From Sphacelaria rigidula (taxonomy: Eukaryota; Phaeophyceae; Sphacelariales), in NCBI GenBank assembly GCA_964200075.2, contig CAXNAA020000396.1, forward strand, positions 1 to 21,681: DNA of 21,681 nt. The letters are read 5' to 3'. A program made the translations under genes and the position numbers. This document shows, piece after piece, positions 1 through 10,406 of this stretch. The notes beneath the pieces are model-generated. The model had not been told where the DNA came from and made no database searches. It saw nothing but the letters and a program-made list of their open reading frames with translations. Each line of letters starts with the position of its first letter. Position 1 is the first letter of the stretch.

Positions 1-281
1 TTGAAGGGTGAGCTGCATCCTGCTAAGATTGTTCGGCCCGAAGTTTACTGAAATATCTTGCATTTGGATGACAGCCTACAATGAGTTGCTTTATTTTCTG
101 GTGGTATCGCCACTTCCCGAGACAGCCACGACTATTAAACTGCCTCATGGGTCTAACCAGGGGGGGGGGAGTTATCAGAATGTCCAGTCCGACTAGCAGA
201 AGCTCAACTTGACTTTTACGCCCCGTTCCACCCCGCCCCGCCGCTCCCCTGCTTTAATACTTCATGTGTTGGCTTGGAAAG
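1..281. other. Left edge: intron or unresolved sequence
   Basis: No exon could be supported before 282. TTGAAGG|GTGAGC at 1-13 has the form of an exon end with a donor, but nothing coding can be recognised in seven bases. Bases 18-66 resemble part of the dispersed repeat at 1392-1982. A G run lies at about 161-169. Confidence 0.4.
18..66 (+). repeat. Possible fragment of dispersed repeat family A
   Basis: The stretch around TTCGGCCCGAAGTTTACTGA aligns with TGGCCGAAATTTTACCAGGA in the copy at 1392-1982 and TGGCCGATTTTTTACCAGGA in the copy at 15631-16216. In one frame the three copies give related peptides (LFGPKFTEISC, MCGRNFTRMSW, LFGRFFTRISC). It is short, so chance similarity is not excluded. 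Confidence 0.35.
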
Positions 282-434
282 CTACCCAGCGTAAGCTCCC
301 TTCAAAAGTTCTTGAAGTCCAGGCTCCCCCCCTATGCAGTGCCCCACGTGTGCATCCTACTCGACGCTATTCCGCTCAACATGGCGAGCGGAAAGGCTGA
401 CAGGAAACGCCTACCGAGGAGCAGCGACGCCGAG
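282..434 (+). CDS. Exon 1 in window: end of adenylation domain with A10 motif
   Basis: Encodes residues 1-51. It reads LQKFLKSRLPPYAVP, then IPLNMASGKADRKRLP, the classic C-terminal subdomain of adenylate-forming NRPS enzymes. GKADR is the A10 motif and its lysine (codon 393-395) is the catalytic Lys in this family. The donor is GAG|GTACTA at 435, phase 0. The acceptor is uncertain: AAAG at 281 (phase 0) or CAG at 289 (phase 2), because the preceding exon is not visible. The last 38 nt of the exon are duplicated downstream together with the donor (see the repeat at 397-744). Confidence 0.82.
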
Positions 435-3400
435 GTACTATGTCCTTCATACATATATGTCAGATTGCGTAGGATAACACCCCCCAGGTGTGGCGTGTTC
501 GGACCCCCGGGGGTGTTGGTTAAGGGAGATATATTTCGTGTCCCGTTACAGCACTGCTGATGCCGAGACTGACAGGAAACGCCTACCGAGGAGCAACGAC
601 GCCGAGGTACAATGTCCTTCATACATATATGTCAGATTGCGTAGGATAAGACCCCCCACCCAGGTGGGGCGTGTTTGGACCCCCGGGGGCGTTGGTTAAG
701 GGAGATATATTTCGTCTCCCGTTACAGCACTGCCGATGCCTACATGGTGCCGAACAATCGAATGAAGTTTATACCGGGATACTGGGGGGGGGTGTTTTTC
801 AAAGTCCGGCGGCACACGAGGTACCGGTGTTGTTATACTGGTGGGATAATCAGTAACATGGATCGTCGGTACCCCATGGTATAGAGTTACTGCGAATCAT
901 TCCGAATACTGCTCTGTATCGTTGTTGATATATATATATCTGTGTGTGAAGATGTCATTTCCTCGACGAGCACTTGTAGGAAGTGTCCTTCGCAACGTTG
1001 CTGTTCGCGATTCTGTCGCTTGGTAGTTCTTCTCTCCCTCTGTTTCTCCTTTTAAGATGTTGAGTGCTAGCCAGGAAAAACACCGGGCGTAACTCGGCCG
1101 CCGTTTCGTTGGTGTGTCCTGCACCGACTGTACCGCCTGCAGGTGCGTTTTGCCCCCGTGAGCACGGTCGAAGACGACCAAAATGATAAGCACCGGGCTG
1201 CGGTTGGTCAGATTGGAGCGCAAGAGGAGGAAGAAGCCCCAACATCCACCGTTTTCACGCCTACGGAACGGTACGTCGAAAAGGTTCTGTTGAATTTGAT
1301 CGCACCGATAACTGTTCCCCGGGGAGCAAAAGAAAAAATGGTGGAACCAAAAGCGCGAAAATAATGAGAAATAGACAAAGTACTGTAGTACGAGCTGGGC
1401 AAGCAGTAAATCCCGCACTCGCTTTGCACACCACAACTTCTCATTTCCTGAATCAGCGCGACTTGAGCATATCGCTGTCAACTGCAGACCAACCTGGTGA
1501 CGCACGGCACCGCCGCTGAAAAAAAAAAGGAGAAGAATGTACTACATAATATGTAACCTGAACGACGGACGAAAAAAATAGAATCTATCGGGATTTGAAC
1601 TCATGACCTCCATAACTGGAGTCTCCGGTATCACTTGGATTCAGGGGGCGCGGCCGCGTCACACGAAAAGTGCGATGCGGCGCCCTATTTTAGGAATGTG
1701 TGGCCGAAATTTTACCAGGATGTCCTGGACGCGAGTGCCCCCAACGTTGTTCGGGGTGCAGCCGTTTTTATCGATTTATCACAGAGTTATAGCATTTTCC
1801 CTGTTTTTGCTGACACTTCAACTCCTTCTGACTTCGTGTTTTTCCTTTGTTTTCCTCTGCACCCCCAATGGCGTTGCGCGGGTTGATGTTGAAAATGTCG
1901 TGTCAAAGTTTCAGCGCCCAACTCTTCGAATTACCAATCGCATCGCCATTCTTTTTTATTATTAATCACCGTCAGCTGTCCCAGCTCGCACAAGACACAT
2001 TCTCTCCACTCTTGGATAATGGACTATCAGAAGTTGCAATGAGGAGAAAAATATGATGCGTAATGTTTTGGCCTGATACTGCAATAGGCAGTAGGCACTG
2101 GGTCAATACTTGAATCGGTACAACCTTCTATTGCAGCTCTTGATTGCCTGGTGTCCAGGGTCCAGGGTCCAGTTGACCCAGCTTTAAGGACACCAAAATT
2201 TAGGACACTTTCCGCTTAAAACACACTATTTTTTTTAAAAGCAAGGTGCCCCGCAGATCGTAAACATACAGGGGGGGGGATAGAAGACAAACCGCAGAAC
2301 CCCCTAAAGAATGAAAAACTTGCCGTATGCGAACGTCAGCAGTAGATTTGATACAGTAGCCAAGGCACTAAAATCACAACCTCATCGCTGAGGCAAGCGC
2401 CTGTCTGGACTGCACCACAAAAGTATGAGACTGGCGCAAAGGATTCATATTCGTATGGACTGATGAGAAGTCGACAAGAGTTTTGCAATAGCCACATAGA
2501 TTCACGACGGTAAAATATATCAACAAAACATCATGTTTATAGCCTTTGTTATCTTCAGCAACATGACGTGATTTTCCCAGCAAATCGTCTGCCTTTCTCC
2601 ATGTCCTACTGATACCCCTCCCCAAGACGCTTAATTTGACCCATTGCACGCCTCCATTAACCCCGTGGATGGTGGGCTATGGTCCCCCGAACCGTAATGG
2701 CACGTCCATGGGATAAGAACACCTTTATAACAGAAGCCCGTGTGTCCTTAAGACGGGGTCGACTGTACATGCTCGCGCTTTTGTGTAAGATGATTGACTG
2801 GCCTATGTTGCTCCTCGTGTTTTTTCCCTTCGTCCTTCGGAGGTGTTTGCGATGCGTGTCGCTCTCACGTCTTCTGCTGCATGTTGTGGTGGTTTGATAT
2901 TTGGTATTCAACAGTGAACGATTTCCTCATACATATTTTTTTCTTCCCAGATAAAGGTCGCAAAATACCTTGTTTCGCGTTTTTTTCACCTGGTGGTGAC
3001 TTGCTGATGGATGCAACCGCAGCGGAGCACTCGAATTGAGGCACCGGGCCGATTCACGGCTAGCGCTTGATTTATGTAATGTCTCCCGCCAATACTCATG
3101 TGTCCTGAGACCATGACTAGATTCGTAACATATGTGTTATTGCGGGATAAAATTTTGGCAGTGTGGGGCATTCATAGTTGAAGGGGGCATTCGGAATGTG
3201 AGAATTGAATAAATATACCAACGTTTATAAATGTTTTTGAAAAATAGATGTTGGATGGGCTGATTAGTTGCTTGATTTGGTGCATGCTTTCGAGTGAAGC
3301 TGCGATAGTCCCCCCCCCCCCTCCCCGCATACCACACATACCACACACAAACCAGCGCCAAAACTGCCTCGAAGGACATGGTCATACAGTGCGTAATGGG

Positions 3401-6400
3401 TGGTTTCAGCCTGCATGAAGCTCCTCAATGGGCGAGATTGGCGTAAACGATTCCAAGCGTGGGAGTTCCCCGCCACTTGGTGTGCTCGTTTCCTGTCATT
3501 TTGATTCGCGTGTAGATTTTGCCTCCTGAATCCAGCCTATTTTTCAGGAGAGTGCGATCGCGATATCACTCTTCCNNNNNNNNNNCTTCGTTTTGTTCGT
3601 GGGGATGAGTCTTCCGGAAGCTTCTTTTCCTCTCGACAAATACAAAGGTTTTGAAGAAAAAAAAAGACGCGTTCGGAAAATGACCACAAGCCCCTTCTTT
3701 CTTCAAGTTTTCTGCTATACTTTACGCCCATTCATACATTTTCAACAAATGTTCTCACGAAGTCATGGCATCGGAGCCCTTGAATATCCATGGTGAGTTT
3801 TCCCCCGAGACATTACCGTTCCTCACAGCTCTCGATGACCATTTCCTCTTGTGCTACCCGTTCCACCTCGATTACTTCCGCAAACATATATTTGTCGCAG
3901 GCTTGTTGCTGGCCTGTGGGCCCGCCTGCTGAAGGTGCCCGAATCCACGATTGTGCCTTCGTCCGACTTTTTCGATATGGGTGGACACTCCCTCCTATTG
4001 GCCAAGATGTCGGCAGGCCTGCTCAAAGACGCGGGGGTTGTCGTGTCCATACCGACGATCTTGGAGAATCCTACGTTCCGCGAGCTGGCTGCTCTGGTCG
4101 ACGAGGAGATGACTCATGCCGAGAAGGGGCTCGCTTCGACTGGCGTTGACCTGCTCACACCCACGCAGAGGTGAAGAAACTAGTCAATTATGATAATCGG
4201 CTGGAACGCCTGCAGCAACCGCATCACTTGGCTTGTGCCTGTGTCGCGCGTAAGGGTTGTCTAATCATAGATCGAATATACTGATGTTTGGGTGCACTTG
4301 AAATCTTGCTTCGTGTGGTGAACATCAGAAATGATCACCACTTGGTGCGCAAAGAAAATTATACTCTGATAGTGTTTTGTCCTGGCTTCGGAAGAGAAGA
4401 CGTTGCTTTTATTCTGTTTTTGTTCTCCAATTTCGTCCAATACGCGGTGATTTATCTTTTTTGCCTATTCTCGCTCGCTTGTCGCATTTATGCGGCGCCG
4501 ATGGCACCATGGCTCGATTTTTACCACCTGTGGTCGCGTGTACATGGGGACGGAGGGTGCTGCCGTGGCACACCTTAACCAAAGACGCATGATTGTAGGG
4601 AACTATGCAAGTCACGGAGGGAAAATAATAGTATGATTACCCGTATTTCGTCTTGAATTTCAGTCATTTCCTAGGTACAGTGCCGGTCCCACCACAGCGA
4701 AGTCCTCTCAAAGTGCGATGTCCTGCCATGGTCACAGTAGAAATTGTTTTTCACAAGTGTAAGCCAATACATCGCCATAAAAAAATTACCTGCTGCCAGT
4801 GCAGAGGAAAACCCCACCGTCCACCTACCGTATTCGTGCTGTGTCCCTCGCTGTTGTAGTTTCTCCATGTTTACAACGTCACGTGAGCCTGCCTCCTCCC
4901 CTCACGCTTCCATCCTCCCCGCCCCCTTTCCGATCACGCTCAATTTGACAGAGCAATCGTGCGAGCCTGGATGACGGTGCTAGATACCAGCGTAGAAAGC
5001 AGCCTCGATGCTACATCCGATTTCTTCGACGTGGGCGGACACTCGCTCCTGTTGGCCAAACTCGCCTCGGCCATTTCGAAGGAAACGGGCGTTGCGATCA
5101 CGATCCCCGAGTTACTCGAGAGCCCCACCGTAGGTGGCATGTCCCGGGTTATCGACGAAGCCATCGGGGCGCGGAGCGATGCCACGCCGACTGTTTTCGC
5201 GGGATTAACCAAAGATCGCACACCGACGGCGCTTGCTTCGAACGCGGAGGCGATTGCTCTTGTTTTGCAGCATGGGGCTGATGGTGCGGTGGCCCATGAG
5301 CCTGCTGAAATGGCGTCCGCAGACGGCGACGGGGATGCTGTTGCGGTTACTGGCGATGCTGCTGCATCTTGTTCGAGTGAGTTATACTTGTGTAACTTGA
5401 CGTATTGCCATTTTCCGTTGGTACGTGTGTATGTATACATTATATATCGTCCGATAAGTTCACCTCTGATCAGATCATATTCAGCCACCGTTGAACGTCT
5501 TTAGCTCCAGTCGTCTGTTGCTGCTCGTGGTGATGTTGCTCTGCTATTGTCGCCTCAAGTATTTCTTCATTTTTTTTGGGGGGGGGGGGAATGGGGAAGG
5601 AATGCGTTTGATAGCTGAAGTGGCATATCTGTGAACCCCCCCCCCCCCCCCCCCCCCCACCCCCCCCCCACCCCTCTCCCACCCTCCCCCCCTCCCTTCN
5701 NNNNNNNAATTTTTTTTTGTTTTGGGGGGGGGGGGGGTGGGGGGGGGGATTGTTTTGGGTGGTGGAGTGGGATTTTTGTTGCCCCCCCCCCCCCCCCCCC
5801 CCTCCCTCTCTTTCATTTTGTCACCTTCAACTTATTCCACTGTCACGATATATCGCGTGCGGAGGTGCCGGTCATTCTCCGCAGCTGCTGGGTGTGTGAA
5901 GGTACTTCCAGTTAAACATGGACCCGAACAAGCTCAACGTGCTCGCGCAACGAACAAGAGCAATGCTTCCTGTTGGCAATTCATGATTACCTCCACGTTA
6001 CACCAAAAATGGGGCGGTCTCATGGTATCACACCGTGCCGCCCCTCTCATGAGAAACAGCTGTTTTGAGCGAGTCTTTCAATCTCACTTTGGCACCGACA
6101 TGAGCGTTATTTCTGTTTGAATCATTTCTCATGTCATGAGACCACGGCTGGACCCCGGGGGTGTCAGTTATTCGTGCGACAATAAAAAAAAAATCAATCA
6201 AAATCATGTCTGGCCGGGAAAACTGCATCTATTTCTTATTTTGATAATTTCTTATTCCCAGCTCAGCAGCTTCTTGTATATTTATTACGCCACGATATGG
6301 ACCGATTTCCTGACGCTCCGTGTCTTACTATTTTCCCATCTTTTGGGCCCAATTTCTCATGGAAAATTTCTCAGTTTTTCCAAAATCCGAAGCTTAATTT

Positions 6401-9400
6401 CTTAATGAGACACATCTTGTGAGCGGGTCGGTACTGTAGCGGTACAGTCTATCCACGTTTTGTGATGTGTCCGCGTTCAAAGCAGGCACCTCGGGAGCGA
6501 CAGGCGCAACAGTTGACCTCGCCGCGGAAGCCCGGCGTCTGGACAGCTCCATATATCCGGCGAAGACACGCAAGATGGGGTACGTGCACAAACGAGCGGA
6601 CTCCGCTTGCCGCTCTCCTTTCCTCGCTTCCCGGCATGCTTTTTGCCTTTGAGTTACCCACGCCAAGACGGCAACATTTGAGTGGTTCTTGTCTCATGTG
6701 TCGTGTTTGAGCTTGCTTGCCATTGCCTCTCACGCGTCCCCACTCTACGATGTGGCGCCATCTTCCGCATGGAGCAGGTACTCTCGTTACCGCAAGACTC
6801 TACGGCCACCGCAACGGATCCTATTGACGGGCGCCTCCGGCTTCCTCGGTGCTCATATCCTGGCATCGCTGCTAAGGGACACCGCCGTCGATGTTTTCTG
6901 CCTGGTGAGGGCGAGCGACGAAGACGATGGGATGGCCCGCTTGGAGAAGTCTTTGAACAGGTTTGTCAGTGTTTTGTTGCTGTTGCTGCTGCTGCTGCTG
7001 CGGCTTTTGTTTTTGTTGGATGGTGATCGCGATATTCTCTGCACCGAATCACGCCACACCGTCCGTCTCAACGTACGTGTCTTCGGTCTATGTTATTATT
7101 TTGCTTGGTGTTGTAGTTCTCACTTTCTGTTGGCTCTCGTGTTCATGCTCTTGTATCTTTTCGTCTCAACCAACCAAAAAGATACAACCTTTTGGGCGAC
7201 CAAGACGTTGCTTCGGCAATGGATAGGGTGTTCCCCGTGCCTGGAGATCTCTCCGCCCCGCTTCTAGGACTGGATAACTCCGCCTTCAAGGTAAAAAGTG
7301 CTTGGTACCCTTGGAGTCAAAGAGCGATTCAGCACTACTCTACAGCGCTTGCCCTGTCTACTTTGAGTCCATTTCGGAGACTCGAACCACTTCTTCAGCT
7401 TGCACCACGACGCGCCTGGGCCACCGGTTCCGAAGATAACGTTTCATGACTGAGGCGGCGCGTTGCTGAACGGCACAACGGACGTGTTCTGCGCATGCCT
7501 GGTTCCGCTCACCCTGAGAATCGCGTTGAAACATGACCATGTCGAGTGGCTCGACGCCGTTCTCTCGCAGAAGGGTGCGTCAGCAACCCACCCGCTGCTT
7601 CTCAGTAGTCCCAGGCATCTCACGTTTTTAGCGGTCATGATAGTCTTCACAGCTTCACTTCACGTAGAGGTACTCGGTTTAGTCACCATTCCAAGTAGGA
7701 GCCAGCGCTTTACGGTACCGGTATACTAGCTTTAGCCCTCCACAGCCCCTGCACTTGCTGCATCACCATCACCCGCACCAGCACTCACGCCTCCGGCGCT
7801 GAGCACGGTGGCACTACCCTCGTTGATATCGTGTGTAGCCTCGATCGATTACCTGCCTTCCAGTTCGGCTGCTGCTACACGCTCAGGTATGGCCGCTGCG
7901 ACTTGCCGGTCATCAAGGCCTTCCCACAGCTCGAGTACGATGAACTTTTGAAATTCCCAGGTCACTGATATGTGTGACTGAGCCGCCTCAGCTGACGGAT
8001 GATCGCTTGCAGCTTGGGTGTCGACAATCCCGTTCACGTCCTCCACCATACGTTCTGTGTCGTACTGAGTTTCGTGCCGTGCTTGATACCCCGTGTACTA
8101 CAATAGTAGCGCAGGCCGCGGGTTCTTTGGGGACGAAAAATCTCACCGTAACTCACGGCGATGCACAGCTTGGACCCGAGCGCGGGATGTCCAGGGAGAC
8201 AAAGCACCGTGAGACTTTTCGGCGTTTTCCATAACCTCCTGTCTATGCTGCCCCATCGCACGGGTTGTCGAGCATGCCGGTATCAGCGGGTACTCGGCGC
8301 TGAGTAGAACAGCATAGTGGAGGAAGTAGAACAGCCCTCTGTCAGCCCAAATCGTGGCGTACGCGTCAGCTAGGATGAATCAAGTATGGCAAATCCTTGA
8401 CCTTGGGAGAACAAGGGCCCACCGTACTCCAGCTGTGGAAGCCTTTCATGGTCGAGAAGGACCAGCAGTCATACCTCAGAGTGTGGCAGTAGCCAAACAG
8501 GAAAGCGAACTCCAACCGAGGTAATTCACCATATCGGTGAGCGGACTGCCAAAGTGCCCAGCGCTGGAGGCGTGGGTGCTGGTGCGGGTTAGGGTACTGC
8601 AGCAAGCGCAGCGGCCAAGGAGGGCTACGGCTAGTACACCGGTACTTCGGCTTCTAGCTGGAATGGTGATGACCCCCACGAATCCACACACCGAGTGGAT
8701 CTGCGCAATACCACCAAGGCAGCTAGAAAACCTTGTTGCTCATGATGGGCGAACAGAAGCGGGAGGATTGCGCTCCTTCACCATGGGGGCAGCATAATTG
8801 CTTGACTCCTGCCGCGCCGTCCTTTCTGCCCTGAGTCACATCAATCGCTCATTTCTCGTGTTTTTGTTTCTCGTGTATTGATACCGATATTTCTGTTTTT
8901 ATATTTAATTTGCGGTGGGCACGCGTTTATTTGTTGTGGTGATGTGTGTTTGCTGCAGATGCTAGCGGGTGAACTGGACGCCATAATTCACGGCGGAGCG
9001 TCGGTGAACCTGGTGCGATCGTACCGCTCCCTCAAGCCCGCCAACGTTCTCGGAACTCAGGTAGGCCCACCGTGTGTCTGATCGAGTAGCCCTGCGGCCA
9101 GAGGGGGACGTTTGTTCAGACGAAACGCTATCCGTTGCTTCAACTTCAGCAATGTCATTCGTTTGGGAATCGTTGGGTGACAGGTCAGCGTTCATGTTTT
9201 TCGTTGAGGGAATGTCGATTGTAGAACGGGGGCTGTGCGAAATTCAAAGGAAATAGGTCCCGTGAAGAGCGCTGCCGGTGAACTGGTAGAATTTACCGGC
9301 GTTGGGCCACAAATGTCCATGGTTGATATTACGTGATTTGGGTCTGTACAACGAAAATCGGATGTTTAGTAGGGCTAAGAGTCCCGTGTGCTCCTCGCGT

Positions 9401-10338
9401 GCGCAGAACACGTTTTCGCTGAAATCGGCGCCTGTGGCGCCGATTTGGAGTCTACCAAGGCCGAACTTTGCCTAGGGAATTCATGTATCGCCCTTGCCCG
9501 AGGGTTCTCGGTGTGCGTTGGGTTGGGGTTCGGGTTAGGGGTAGCGATACTTGTAAAATTGTGTGAACCGTGAACATTAGTAGCCCAACGCTGGCAAACT
9601 ACCCTCCTGTAAACCATCATGATACTGGAAATCGGTGTTAACAAAGGCGGTATCTTTTCCGGGGTCTGGTCGTTGTTCACGTCCTGGTTTGACGTGCTGG
9701 CTAAGTGAGGAACAAAAATATGTCCTCACTCTGGTGCAGACAGAGAGATTCCATCTCCTCAGGTCGGCGAATCAATGCCCCACGAACATTTCATCCAAAA
9801 CATGAACGCAGAAATCATTGATATGCCATGGGCCGCATGTTGACAGCTCTTCGCTCCTGAAGGTCTATCGGGCTTTGCTTTTGTGCTGACCATGCAACGT
9901 CGTCCATGCGGTCCTCAGGTGTCCACAGCACATACCCATGGATTTTTTTTGTGGTAACGGTGATGGAGAGTCTTCTTTGTCTCTTCACCGCTTGCCTCTC
10001 TTCGAACTACGCCTTTGCTTATTCTTTTTCCTGTGCGGGGGGGGAATGGGGGGATCCCCGCTCTCTTTTTTTCTCTTGTCGTATCTGTGCTTGGACTTCG
10101 CAGGAGGTGCTGCGTCTTGCCGTTACGAACGCTTTCGGAACTCGACCTAAGGCGGTTCACTTTGTGTCCAGCAACGGCGTCTTCCCCTTCGATTCCGGTA
10201 CGTGACTTTACTCGTATTCGTACTCATGGGTCGGTCTGAAGAGTATGGAGCACCTCACTTTCAACTATCCAGCAAGGGCAAGGGCAAGGGCAAGGTACAG
10301 CTTGTGACCCTTCGCTTCTTGAGGATACAGTGGTCAAT

Positions 10339-10406
<68 letters not shown>

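Larger units (their letters stand above)
1271..3900 (+). other. Intron 2 (2630 nt)
   Basis: GTACGT...GTCGCAG. It contains dispersed repeat A (1392-1982), a small direct repeat of GGTCCAG units near 2158-2173, a C run at about 3310-3321, and a run of ten N at 3576-3585. Short open frames after the gap were checked and none was recognisable. The gap may hide sequence, so the intron length is a minimum. Confidence 0.85.
5377..6485 (+). other. Intron 4 (1109 nt) with homopolymer cluster and gap
   Basis: GTGAGT...AAGCAG. It contains a T8-G11 run (about 5570-5590), C-rich tracts (about 5636-5696), a gap of eight N (5700-5707), G-rich tracts (about 5725-5749), a C run (about 5781-5802), and dispersed repeat family B (6102-6208). 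The homopolymer tracts probably caused the sequencing gap. Confidence 0.85.

Noticed and set aside
897-1505. 202-codon open frame on the minus strand
   Set aside because: It overlaps exon 2, which is supported on the + strand by splice sites, phase and the TPTER motif. The rest covers intron and repeat sequence.
1589-1603. Possible true tRNA gene
   Set aside because: Only a T-arm-like motif is visible. No acceptor stem or cloverleaf could be built, so it is treated as part of a repeat.
1603-1965. 120-codon open frame in repeat A copy 1, with a related frame at 15833-16213
   Set aside because: The peptide similarity follows from the DNA similarity of the repeat copies. The frames diverge in the second half and show no known domain, so coding is not supported.
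3593-3796. Open frame after the N gap with FPLDKYKGFEEKKRR, and a GTGAGT donor-like site at 3792
   Set aside because: I first tried it as the exon before T1. Exon 2 (1143-1270) fits far better: correct phase, the TPTER lead-in and a GTACGT donor. No known motif is in this frame.
5544-5915. Poly-Pro and poly-Gly open frames
   Set aside because: They are translations of homopolymer C/G tracts across a gap.
9517-9542. Telomere-like GGGTTGGGGTTCGGGTTAGGGG
   Set aside because: It is a single short degenerate stretch inside an intron, not an array, so it is most likely chance G/T richness.
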